From Climacium dendroides (taxonomy: Eukaryota; Streptophyta; Bryopsida; Hypnales; Climaciaceae): 64,000 nt of DNA. Numbering within the stretch: position 1 is the stretch's first letter; the number at the start of each line of letters is the position of its first letter. This document shows positions 34,550-47,120 of the stretch, piece by piece. The stretch is from contig OX467083.1 of assembly GCA_950106755.1 (NCBI GenBank), forward strand, positions 46,018,555 to 46,082,554. The letters are read 5' to 3'. Below the pieces are notes generated by a model. That model made no database searches, had not been told where the DNA came from, and saw nothing but the letters and a program-made list of their open reading frames with translations. Both the position numbers and the translations under genes were made by a program.

Positions 34550-36480
34550 TTTGCAATCACTGTAGGTACAGTAACCTACATACCACACCCCTATCAGAAT
34601 ATCATAACATAAGGTAGATCACGTATGTTAAAACGCAACTAATTGCTTCACTTGAGTAATTGCGCTATTTGATTGTCTCGCTAAAGACACTGCAATGTCC
34701 ATTCTCGTCCCTCTTTTTGACAAGCTGATCAATTAATTGACGACTTCCATAGGCAGAGGCATGTCAAACCTCAACAACCGATCCTCCCCAAGAAAACAGG
34801 TAGGATGAAATCATCTATCAGGGAAAGCGTTCGGTGCTGAATCTTGTGTGAGTGATGCCTCATCTGCTGAATTTACGAATGGTCCTAGACTAACTATGCA
34901 GTGAAGGGGGAGCCGAAGCCAAAGGCAACACGATGTCAAACTACCAAACTTGAGTCCAAGAGCCACTAGGTTCATGCTACAGCAAGAACAGAAAAGTCCA
35001 GGGAAGAGAATGGTACCTTGTTTTCAACTGTGTGCAATTCGTTGAAGATCGCCTCGAGGGATCGCTACCTGAAACATGGAATTCCAAGGTTCCAGCAGAA
35101 GAAAAAATATTCCTTCGCCCCGTTCTTGGTTCAAAAGCATTCGTTGATGCCTTAAAGCTCTAAGTTGCGCTACATGTCCAGTGCCTGCTCTATTTCAGAC
35201 ATTGTGAACAGAGAGTCCCCAAGAGTCAACCTTGAAAGAGCGCCATTGCCAATGTCGCTACTGCCAAAGCACTGCCAGAACATCGAGCTTCCAAGGTTGC
35301 CACGAAGGAAGGGTTACTCTGAACTCCTCAAGAATGAGTTCTTAAGTGATAAGGAGTGGTAACGAGCACGAATAGACTGTCTCCCATATACGTATCCTTG
35401 TCAGACATGAAACGAGAGCCGGAGGAACCATGCTTCAATAAGAACGAAAGGAAGATAAACAGAAGGTGGAAAGAGACGGCCGTTCTTGCTTTCTTGACCT
35501 GATGGACAATGTGGAGCATGTGCTAGTTGTGCAGTGTCTCTGCCACTGCAGGGAATACGACAAGCATCTAGTGACAGGAGTATATTCTCGCTAAGACCTG
35601 GCTATCGACAAAGAGGTCTCAACAACGCAGGGGGGTAGAAGCTGAAACTGGCGAGAAAGATGGCAACGTACAACCTCAAGGGCTAATGACTCAAAAAAAA
35701 ACCATGTACTCACTTCTCTTGGCCCACATTGCTGCATCCATCACAAGCAGCTGGTCGAAAAGGAAGACAACAGGTAAGCAACCAACGGTACCCTATGGAC
35801 GACAATTACACCCTTTCAAAGGTAAATGTAAATGAGTAGCTAGGCCGGTGACTACAAGAACTAGAAACGAAACGCACGCTATGGTGATTGTCTACTTCAC
35901 CAATGAGCTTCACAGCTCACGAGACCGACATTACCCTAGTATACATCTTCTCCCCCAAACCCCAGCGAAACCACCCTTGTGCAGAAATACAAAAGCACTA
36001 CAGACTGTATTATCAAAACTTAAGCATGGTTACCCTCCACAAGTGTAACATCGAATTTCTGCACCAGGAAGACGTACTCCAGCAGCAATGCAAGTCAGAC
36101 ACAGTTACATCAACACAATGCCGATGTGAGCGTTCTGAGTGAGCTTGCAACCGATTTGCAAGCTTCCACACCAAAAAAATTGAGTGCAGATTGAAGTGCC
36201 GAGAGGAGCACGCTCCATCATCGGTAACATTAAAGAGATGATGCAGAGAGAAGCACAGCTCTGAAAGGACAGGGCAATGAGGAAGAAACAGAACGAGCTT
36301 TGATGAAAGCCTGACACTCTCACTACTGCAGGTCTGCCAGTTTTGACCAGAGCTCGCCAGGAGTTGCATGCGTCTGAATGTCACCGTGAGAAGGGTCATT
36401 GAGAGGATTGAAGTGGGGACTGCGTCGGCAGCTCCACAGTCTGTGACCAAATGCCACAAACTTCATAGTAACTTATCAAG
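34550..36480. promoter_or_regulatory. probable long leader and promoter of the IQD gene
   Basis: About 1.9 kb with more GC than the flanks and sharp change to AT-rich DNA near 36480. On the minus strand it has plausible splice signals, for example AGAA|GTGAGT near 35706-35712, but no long coherent frame. A 148-codon open frame on the minus strand (36459-36013) lacks any recognisable pattern. I read this as promoter plus spliced 5' untranslated region. An unrecognised gene cannot be excluded. Confidence 0.35.
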
Positions 36481-39357
36481 CTTGAACTTATGCTTGAAAC
36501 GTCAAAATATACGTTTTTTTCTTGGCAATTGAGGCTATTATGCAGTGTTCTCAAAGTTGAACTCATTGTGTGTCGTGTTTTGAAGAGAAGAAGTGGAGTG
36601 CGGCATTGGATGGGTGTGAGGAAGTCACTTTGAATCTAGTGCTTACTCTTTCACCTATGCTTGTTGTCTGTTTCATCTGCTTTGAATGTTAACCCCTAAA
36701 GTTCCTTAGCTCATAAATAAGAAAATACTTTCAAAATAGCACAAAAAGCTTGGACAAAAAGAGTTGTTAATAAAATTTTAGGTTTAAGTGCTACCCAAAT
36801 ATTTGTAAATAATTGACATTTTGGCTACATCGGAATGAATAGTGGTCACAATGAAGACATTGAGTTACAATAATAGAGTTAAAGAGTGAACACAATAGGA
36901 ATTTACTTCGTGAACTTATTTTGACCTTTTGAGTATAAAATCATGACAAAAATGACTATTTTAATGCAATGAATGATAGCTATATGACCATTATGAATGC
37001 ATTTTATGTTGATTTTGGATAGTCTAGTGACTTTCTTGAACTATTTGGGTAGTACTTTTCAAAAATTCAAAAATTTCATACTTTATTGAAAAAATATAAT
37101 TTCAATTGTCATTGCCTTTTTTTACATTTGTTTATAAGTAGGAAAAAAAGTATTTCAATCATATAGGGCGGTATGACAACCAATTAGCCTGTAATGAGTT
37201 CATCCACCTTATTTCATAGTGCAATTGTTTTAAAGATATAAAATATATTGCGATTTACTTAAAGCTGGTTTACATTAAGGTAAGACCAAAGGCCCTCTTG
37301 AATCATGAAATCAAGAATTGGTAGAGAAATAGGCATGGTCCAAGTTGGATTTACACTTCATGTCGGACAGTTTCTGTAGATGCCTAAAAACATCTCATTT
37401 GCCCGATTTGAAGTATTTTTGCAAAAGTTATAAGCCTCTGAAGTTTGCAGCCGGTCAACCCTAATTGATCCGATTCTGTCCATGAACAGTGAGATTCCAT
37501 CCAATATGACAATCGTATCCTATATAGCCAAGTAGAATGGATTATTTGGACAAATGCAAGTATTGTAACCTCCCTTGCCATCTTATGACACATTTGCTAT
37601 TATAGGACACTCAATTGTGTGAAGCACTAGTTGGAAATAGTCAAAGAAAGTGGCACATGCAATTTACAGATATGTCCTAATATCAGGAGTGTGTGTACTA
37701 TGTAGTTTTCAACAAATTTCACAAACCTTATGTGGTGATAAAATCCAAGACATATTATCCATCATGTAACAATAAATTTATGTGCTTTTGCAAAGGAAAA
37801 AAATAAATTCTGATTATTAGGAAACAAGGAGGATTTTATGATTTATTTTGTAATGTATTATTTGGTCATTGTAGGAATAAACTGTAAATTTTCAAAGTGC
37901 ATAATGAAAATGTTATGTAAATAAATTTTTCCAATCTGTAAATCGTATGTGACTAGAAATGTGCTCCAAGAACACTTTACTACTCATGTAGTCAAATAGA
38001 TGCTATTGTTTCTTTCATTTTTTTTCTAATGTTGCATGTAGCCAAATAGATGTTGTTTCCAATGAACATTTTTTGAAGTGCGACAAATTCTTCTTAGTTC
38101 ATATAATAAAAGCACAAATGCAAGCACAAATGCGGGGATTCAAGTATATGTTGTCAAGGTGTCTTAGTATTACCCAAATTTTGTTTGCTATTTTGTAATT
38201 TCAGTACACTTGTAGTCAAATTGATGTTGTTCCTTTCTTTTGTCTTCAGATGTGGAAACTTTGAAAGTGAGATGAATTTGTATTAGATTGGTGTCATGGG
38301 GATTTCCATATGATATTCCTAGAGAAACAACTTAGCTCTTCACTAGGTAGTTGCATTAAAATCACAATCAATATTATATAGATATGAAATATTTTAACAA
38401 AGTAATCTTAGATAGTATAATTTCATTTCATATATATTGTTTGATGTGCAAGGCCTCTTTTCAAACTTAATATTCTACAAATTACAAAATATAAATCTTC
38501 ATTTGGTTCTTTCAATTTTTTAATTGGAGATTTTCTTTCCCCATTTATAATCATGTTTTATAGAATGATATAGTCCAAAAAAAGATGTATGCATTCTAAT
38601 CGCATTAAATATGGTATTTTTGAAATTGAAGTTCTTGTCCCACCTTATTTTTTTTGTAAGCCCCTATGGATTGATATAGGCTAGCTAGGACAACCTCTTC
38701 TATATTACTCTAGCAAAAAAGCACATTTAACAATTGATAGACATTTATAAAATAGAGCCAATTTGATAAGAACTGATTAATGAGTGACTACAGTAGCCGA
38801 AATCAAGTAAAATTCAATCAAATAATGTTAAAATTTTAATATTTAAATTTCAATGAGTCAAATATCAAAGACAAAACAAATGGTTTGAGTCTAGCAAGAG
38901 ACACTTGGTGAGTTGGATTTGGTGAGTAAGGGTGGCAATGCTCTTAAGGTAGGATGCTCTACAAGTGTCCATGCTCTAAAAGCAATCATGACACAAGGGT
39001 ATATTTTGCTTTCTTTAATGTACCAATTGTGTACATTTGAAGAAGTGGTTGCTTTTAGTGACTATTGCATTTCAACTTCAAAAATTCATAACTAATTCCA
39101 CAAAGGTCCAAAAAAATATGAAACGACTTGGATTAAATGCCAATTCCATTTTCTTTTCCTACAAAAATTTACCAAAAATTGTTTCAAAGAGTTTCACTCC
39201 CCCCAAATGCAACTAGTTTTTAAAAGGTCACTTTAAGAGTAGACTACCTACGTTTAATTTAGTTGTGGCATTTCAACCCTCATTCAAAGATTTTCTAATC
39301 CATTGGAAGTACAAAGCAACCCTTTTTTTTTGGCACCATAGGACTAAGGTAAGACAG

Positions 39358-39796
39358 CCCATTGCGGTCAAATGCCCCATTGCAATCACCTAAGAAATGA
39401 CCCATTGTGGGTTTTTTTAGGATGTGTGATGTGGGCAACAATGCATGTCTTATATGACAACAATGGAGTGAACACTAACCTCATTGGGAACTTCTAAGTT
39501 TTCAGTGTGAAGTCCATTGTAAAAATTGACTTTTTTGGCCTTCTGTAATAGAAAATATTTTGATTGCATTAGGCAATGAGATGAGCATTACAAATTCAGA
39601 TTTTGTTGGTCTTAAGGTAGTCTACAAACTCTTTGGGACTCAATGCTTCAAAAATTCCTAGTGAATTCCTAGCTTGTCAAAAAAATAATAATTTCAATTG
39701 CACTTGCTATTTCTCACACTTGTGCTAATGTGGGAAAAAAATTGAAAAATTTCAGCAACAAGATGATGCCAAACTCCTCATTCTAACCACAATGGG
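39358..39796. mobile_element. MITE family copy 2
   Basis: 439 bp with ends CCCATTGCGGTCA and (complement) CCCATTGTGGTTAGA. It aligns along its length with the copy at 27759-28206. The two are clearly diverged, so insertion is old. More decayed relatives without clear ends lie near 36800-37140 and 45995-46330. Confidence 0.8.
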
Positions 39797-42700
39797 CTAG
39801 TTTATCTTAGATTGCACCATTTCAAAATCAATTTCTACTTTTTGCCAAAAAAAATAATATTTTTTTGCTAGAAAGTTTTCCTTTTCTATTTCCATTAAAA
39901 ATGTAGATGAAATCACCCAGTTTGGATTAAAAAAAAGTGCATGAAAATAATTGAAAAGTATTTTTGGGTCCAAAAAATGAATGAATGTAAAAATACAATG
40001 CTTTACCAAATTATAAATGATTGCCATCTTGGCACTTTCTAACAAAATTACAAAAAAAAGTTGGTATGAAGCATATAACTTCGTACATGGAAGTTATTAG
40101 GCTTGGGGGAGGGGCATTTTGAATTTTGTGATATAATTTGCACTTGTATTACCTATAGGTGGCATGATCTTATTGGTGCATCATTTTGTTTGAATTGCCA
40201 TGTGGGAAGCTGCAATGGAATGTCATAAATTATCGTGGCAGTCAACCTCGTGATGCTGCAGTTAGATTTAGAGCTGCGGTAAGTTAACCACGGAAGGAAG
40301 GACATCAAGGACACTTTTGTGTCCTTAGTTGGGATGGTCAGCCACGCTTTGTGCATATTGAAGAATGGATGATTTTCATCCAATTTTGGAGGTGCAACTT
40401 TACTGATGCTGTATCCACATTATTGAATTAAATTCAAGACATTTCAGATGCTGTTGTTTTCTTTTACACGGGGTTGTTTGTAAAGAGAAATTGATACACA
40501 TTTTAGTTTTAGTTTTTTAAAATTTTAAACGGGGTCGTGGATTTCAGTACTTTGGACTTTTTCTCTCAAAACTTGAATTTTGACATTCAAAACAATTTCT
40601 TTTACTTTTAAGGAAACTACAATGAAAATGAATCTTTTGAAGTCTAGTTTCTATTGTACTTCCAAATTTTGAAAAATTCCTTAAAAAAAACATTTTAGTA
40701 AAGTTTGAAGTTGTACATCCATAACCATGTTTTTAAATATGAAGTAACATGAAAATTTTCTTCATATTATAATACTCTACACTATAAATGTACTTCTATT
40801 CTGAAAACTTTAGATTTTTTGAACATTATTTGTATTTGATAGGAATTTTTATCATTTTTTCTCTTAAAAATCATGGTAATTTGAAAGGTTCACAAAAAAA
40901 ATTGAAAATTTTAGGACATATGTTGGACATGTGATTTCGTCTTTGAAAAATAAAACCAAAAAAAATTCATTGACAAATAGAGGAAAAATGGAGACTACAG
41001 AGTGAGGGACATTAAAGTTTGACTACACAGTTATAGGCTGCTCTAGGATATTTAATTACGTATCATGAAGGTGACATGCTCAAGAAAACAAAATAAATGT
41101 TGAGTGGTGTCCAAGGCTTTTTTAAATTTTTTTATGAAGTACCAAAGTAGCAATGTAAAATGTTATAGTGGTGCTCCAACTTTCAACATTTATCCACATA
41201 TTGAATAGAAAATATCACATTACTCTATAACACATATCCATAATTTTGTTTTCATCAAAAATTTAGCAATTTCATTAAAGAATTTTTTAATTTGAAGTTT
41301 TTTGGTAAAAAATTTCATGGCTTATTGTTATTTTTTAGACAAATTATTTTTCCTAGTGCAATTTGGCACTACTTTGCCAAAAAAAGCCCTAGTGGTGTCT
41401 CAACCAATTTCTTTTTTCATTTTTTCTAGGCAACTTGAAAAGCAATCTCTAGTCATTAAAAGATTTATAAAATTGTGAGTTCTTATGTATTTTTACACTA
41501 CAAAAAATAATATAAACTCTATCAAATCAAAAATTTGACATGGCCACAATTGTGCCATGTCAAATAATATTAATTAATTAATTAAAAACAATTTTTTAAT
41601 ATTGCAATAAATATTTATTATTATTTTTAATATTTAAATATTCTGATGTGTTCACAACTTAGGGAACATGCTTGAAATGGCCTTTTGAAGCCTTCAAATC
41701 CCTTCTAATGAGAGTATTAAAGCTATTTACATCCATTAACATGAATAAAACAAATAATACATGGATGAAAGTATACATATTCATCCAAAAGTATATATAT
41801 TCATCCATAATAGGGCAATATTGTTGTTAGATTATATAGCAAATTAAATGATTTCATTTCATTGAAAATAGGAAATTCTATTGTTGAATATTCCTTCCAA
41901 GAAGTTATGCAGCTTTTGAACAATAAATTGCCCCCCAAAAAACATTGGTCTCAACAATCTTCTAGGTAAGAGCTTGTTATAGAGGACATTCATTAAACAT
42001 GCTCCAATGATGCTCTAAATGGTGCCTTCAATAGTGCTCCAAAGTCCCTTGGTCAAAAAATCTAAAAAATCAATGAGTTATTGAAAATTGAAGCTTCATA
42101 CATTAAAATCCAAATAATGCAATATTATATATTTTTTTATAATTAAAAAATTTATATTTTATTTATAAAATATTATTTTTCATCCTAATCTTTATTTATT
42201 TTTATCTAAATTTCAAGTTGTTGTAATATTTATAATAATTGATATAAATTTATATCTAAATTATATATTTTTTTAAATCACAATAATTTGACTTTTCAAC
42301 AGATAATTCTAAAAAATAAACAAGTATAGAAAAATTATTTATTCATTAATGGAAAATTTTAAAATTTTACCAATCAATTATATAAAGGCTAAATTTATAG
42401 GTCGATGGAAGTGATTTGATTTAAAGGTCATTTTCAAAGGTGTTTTTTTGGAATAAACTAGAAACATTTAATTCAAAAAATCTATATTATTTTTCATTGA
42501 TTGTCTACTTCTTTAGAACATTTCAATAACATTTTTAAAAACCAATTTTGCACTATAAATAGAGTTTGGTGTATTCTTATCATTCTAGAAACTTTGAGTT
42601 TTAGAGCCCTTTTCAAAGTGTAGTTTTGGAATATTAAAAAGTAGATTTTTGGAGGCATTTTCAAAGAACACAAGTGGTCAATTAATTGTTGAGTATGATG

Positions 42701-44275
42701 TCATTTTGCAAGCATTTAGTATATGTCCAAGACCACATAGAACCTTTTATTACGACTCCTAAAGCTTCATCCTCTTCAATTGGCAGTATTCAAAGAGATG
42801 CAAAAAATATGAATGAATAATGTTGATTGACCCCTTTGGTCATTTCATTTGTTTTTCAATTGATGATTGTAAGGATAGAAGGGGAACTATTACTTGGAGT
42901 TGTTTTACTGGTCCTAAATAGTAATCTAAACCCAAATTTGACCAATTTGCAACATTAGAAGTGCAATAGGAAGATCATTTGGGGACAAAGGGAGTATAAT
43001 TTATTACGAAACTACCCTAAGATCTTAACCAATGATAGATAACACAATCTCATGTAACATAAACATCTATACTTTAAATGATGCCAAACCTATGGTGTGA
43101 AAGTTATGGATTTTAGAGTTATTGTGAATTTAAAAATTACTTTAATGTTTATTTGAGTGTTTGACAACAATATAGGACACACTAGTTTATACTTTATTTG
43201 TTTTGTTTGTTTGTTTGTTATGGTAAGATCTTTGGAACTGTACATCCCTCAATTATATTCTTGATATTGTTAGAAAGCTCTCTATAAGGAAGGACTACAC
43301 AAACTTTGTTTTGTGACAATTCATCTTATGATAAAAAAAATATTGAATTTTGAAGTTTTATAAATTAGAAAATTAGAAATTGGATTAGAAATTTATTTTT
43401 TATTTTTATTTGAATATATTGTGGCAATGGCATAGGACATACAAGTGGGTATGAAAGGAAATTAAAGAGGGATTCACCATCACTTTTGTGGCATCCCAAT
43501 GGTTGTAGCAATGGTGTATGGCATAATAATTACATTGACATTTGAATATGATTTGAAAAGCTAGATTGTGCTCATAAACAAAATTTGATCAAATGGCAAT
43601 TCAACTCATTCTTTAGTAATTAACTTGGTCTACTACGTTGACATGTCATAATTATTTTCATGTCTACTAGTATGCCTTGTGCCATTGTCATAATATAACA
43701 ATATAATAAAAAAAACCAGGAGTGCACTTAGTTCTACTACAACAAACCACGTGCAAACAAGTGGTTTCTAATAAAATATAATTTTAACTTCAAATTTTGA
43801 GCATTGTTTACTAATGCCTATAGGATTTTACTCCCAAAATTTCAAACTCAAATAAAATATGGAATGATTTCTAGAAGAGGTTAAAAATGCACTAAAATGG
43901 CATGTTTTTTTAACTCAAATATTTTTAGAGAACACATTTAGATGACCATTGCATCAATATTCAACTCAAAATGAGCTTTCAATAGAGAATTATTTTTAGG
44001 AATTTTTTGTTCATTTTTTAGACAATTTTTTCTTATATAATATAAGGATGTGAAAGTTATTTTTGAGTTCTATAGTGTATCTTTTTACTTCAAAAATTTG
44101 TAACTAATTATTATTAACAAATAAAAATATCAATAATTCAAAACATAAACTTTCAAAGTAGGAAAATCTATTCATATTTTTATTTAATTTTATTTAAAAT
44201 TCAAAAAGAAAATAGGGGGTCCAAAGTTTTGTTCGCACACTAACATCAAAATAAGGGAGAGTGCACCCCCCAAGA

Positions 44276-44500
44276 AAAAAACAAATAAAAATAATTTTCA
44301 AAAATTTTAATTTATAAAAACTTCAAAATTCAATATCTTTTTTGTCGTGAGTTAGAATGCCACAAAACAAAGTCTATGCACCTCTCTTTGCAACAAAGAG
44401 CTTTCCAAAGGTACCAAAAATGCTATGAGAAGACACATGGTTCTAGAGATCTCACTGTAAGCAAATAAAACGGAACAAAACAAAACACCTCATTTTAAGG
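44276..44500. repeat. diverged copy of the 19588-19880 dispersed repeat
   Basis: The order of phrases is preserved: AAAATAATTTT, CAAAATTCAATA, GAATGCCACAAAACAAAG, TGCACCTCTCTTTGCAAC, GAGCTTTCCAAAGGTACCAA, TAGAGATCTCACTGTAAGC and a (AAAAC) tail. The CpG-rich core of the other copies is here largely TpG/CpA, as expected after long cytosine methylation and deamination. Confidence 0.65.
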
Positions 44501-44599
44501 AATAGATATTTGGCAAGCCCTCCAACACCTTGTGCTCCATCCTTATGTATCAAATATGTCCTATAAGTAGTAAACTTATCAATCCAAAAATTAATGACA

Positions 44600-45130
44600 T
44601 GGATCTACATCAAATATATGATATAAATATGATATAAGCTAAAGCAGACGTTCTCTCTATATGGATACAAGTATAATATATGATGTATGTAAAATAAGAA
44701 TATGGTGGTATATAACAAATATGGACATGAAAATACAAAAATAGGGCATGTAATAGTTTGTTATTCCATATTGTTTGTTATCTTAAATGTCATTGACATT
44801 CACATTAGAATCTTCTAAGAGTTGTGGGAAGATTTCGAAGAAAGAACTTATAAATAATTGGAAGCCTCTTGAAGTGCTTTATAGATAGTAGAAGCATTTT
44901 AAGGAACTTTCCAAATAGAAGAAGCTTTTTGAGGAGCTTTCTAGGTGTAAGAAAGAACTTGTAAGTAACATGAAGCCTCTTGAAGAACTTCTTAGATAAT
45001 AGTATATAAGGATGTTGAGGATAATGCGATCCTTAATCTTGACAAAATATCTCTTGCACTTCTAGTTTCTTGCTCTAAATACATTGTTGTATTCTTTTTT
45101 AAAATCTAAGATTTGATCTTATCTTGGAAA
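44600..45130 (+). mobile_element. possible solo or partial LTR
   Basis: Two direct copies of a unit starting AGAAAGAACTT and containing GAAGCCTCTTGAAG (44839-44891 and 44950-45001) are followed by a TATA-like AGTATATAAGG (45001), then about 80 bases later by CTCTAAATACATTGTTGTATTC. That order is typical of U3-R of plant LTR retrotransposons. No paired LTR, primer site or polymerase fragment was seen. Confidence 0.3.
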
Positions 45131-46958
45131 ACCTCTACTTGTCTTAATAACACCAAATGTCTTAATAAAAATTATATGGTCATGGTTGAGGTAACAAAAA
45201 CATTTGGAAGAAGGTTGGGGATTCTAGAGAGACTATCCACTTAAAAGGATCCCCCTCAAAAATTATAATAGAATGGATTAGTCATCATACCATAAATTTT
45301 TACCTTCTATTAAGTGTAAAGTGTGTACTGAAAAATAACTATTTAACATCTCGATGTTGAAGACATCTTAGAAAGGGACTTTGACTATTTTAGATGCATG
45401 ACATGATCTATATGGATGAACATTTTGTAGTTTTGGGGGATAAAATACCTAGCCACTTTTCGAGCTATTGGGATAGTATACTTCAAAATTTAAAACAAAT
45501 CTATTTTTTTTTTAGAAAAGCACAATTTCAAAAAAATTTGTCTATAATATTTATCTACATGTGGTAAAAATTAAAAAATAAATAACCCATAAACAATACG
45601 GAGGTTGTTTTCTAGTCAATAAATGACAAAAAATCTCTCCATGTAGGACAAAAGTGCAACTATTCATCTTCCAAATTTTGTGTGAAAAGGAAAGGTCTTC
45701 TATAGTTGTTTGTTTTTCAATGAGTGCTTTGTCATTTTTTTAAGCCAACAATTCAAACGGTATCAAAAAAGATAATTTCCACAATGACCAACTTGTCTTT
45801 TAAGCATTAACCATTGCTACAAGTAAGACAACTTTTATGCTTGTATTGGAGTCATCTACCTTAATCACAGTAGTCTTATATGCTTGTGAATGACTCTCTA
45901 TAAAGTAGAACAATTAAACCCATATGGATAAAAGACCTATTTTAGACATTCAAGGGAATCATCCACTATAGTCATTTTTCAATAAATAAGATTTGGTTCA
46001 CATTAGATTGATCCAACTAGTGGCCACAATCAATGTTTTAAATGACAATAATAGAATGATTAATAACAACAATAGGAACTTCCATCTATTTGAGCGTAAA
46101 TTCATTGGAGGAAGTGATTTTTTTGGCCTTCATATTGTGGCCATGTTAAAAAATAGTGTAAGTAAGATGACTATTATTCATGGATAATTTTTTGTCAATA
46201 TTAGAATAGTTTGAAGATTTTTTTAGGCCTTGATGGGCAACATACTTCAAAATTTCATAACAAATTCATATTTTGTCAAAAAAATTCAATTTCAATTGAT
46301 ATCTCCATTAATCACATTTGTCTTTATATAGATTTTTTAAAATGCCATTAGAACAAACTAATCATTTTGCATGTTACAAGTTGGTTTACCTTAGTTGATT
46401 GTAGTTGGGAAGTTAGAAAATATTTGTTCTTATGTGTAATGAAAAAAGTCTCTACATCAATAAAATAGAAGTTACTATAAAGACAACTTATCTAATATTC
46501 ATAATGCAATATATAATAAAAAAATTATAATGAACTATTTTAAAAAATCATTTTAAATAAATTATTAGATGGTGAAATAAAATGCAATACAAATAGGTGA
46601 TAAAAAATATCAAATGATAGTATTGCACTTTGCACATTATTAGTCTACTATATTTAATCCATTTGTATTGTATTGTACACAATAAGGCATGTAAATAAAT
46701 TTGATTTATATTTTAATTTTTTCTAAATGTGCATTCAATACAAAAGAAAAAAATTAATTAGATACAAATAGAGAGGGTTATAGTCGCAAATAGTTGGATT
46801 GGACACTTATATCAATTTGGTCTTATATCAATTGTCCCATATCAATTGTCAAGAATACCATTAGGTTGAACATATAAGACTTGTTAGTAGTTGTATCCAT
46901 ATGTAATGGATTTTGTTAATAGAATTGTAAGATTTCTACAAATTGTAGATTTTGAATC

Positions 46959-47120
46959 TACAAGTCACAAATGTGTGACAAACAAGTTGAAAATGAGTCA
47001 CATACAAGTTGCAATGAAGTCATTGTTAAGTTGCAAATGAGTCACAAACAAGTTCCAATGAAGTCACAAGTGAGTTGCAAATGAGTCATACATTAGTCGC
47101 AAATGAGTTGTCAATGAATT
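46959..47120. repeat. degenerate tandem array of about 22-bp units
   Basis: Units resembling CAAGTTGCAAATGAGTCACA recur about seven times with substitutions, alternating GTTGCAAATGAGTCA and GTT(C/G)CAATGAAGTCA, so a two-unit period of about 44 bp is visible. Confidence 0.7.

Noticed and set aside
36013..36459. 148-codon open frame on the minus strand upstream of the IQD gene
   Set aside because: Composition is random-looking (Ser, Leu, His, Cys-rich), no domain, and it lies where the IQD leader or promoter is expected.
40190..40285. Exon-like scrap reading ELPCGKLQWNVINYRGSQ, followed by a GTAAGT donor
   Set aside because: Too short, bounded upstream by stops, no second exon in phase and no family recognised. 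It may be a gene relic but cannot be supported.
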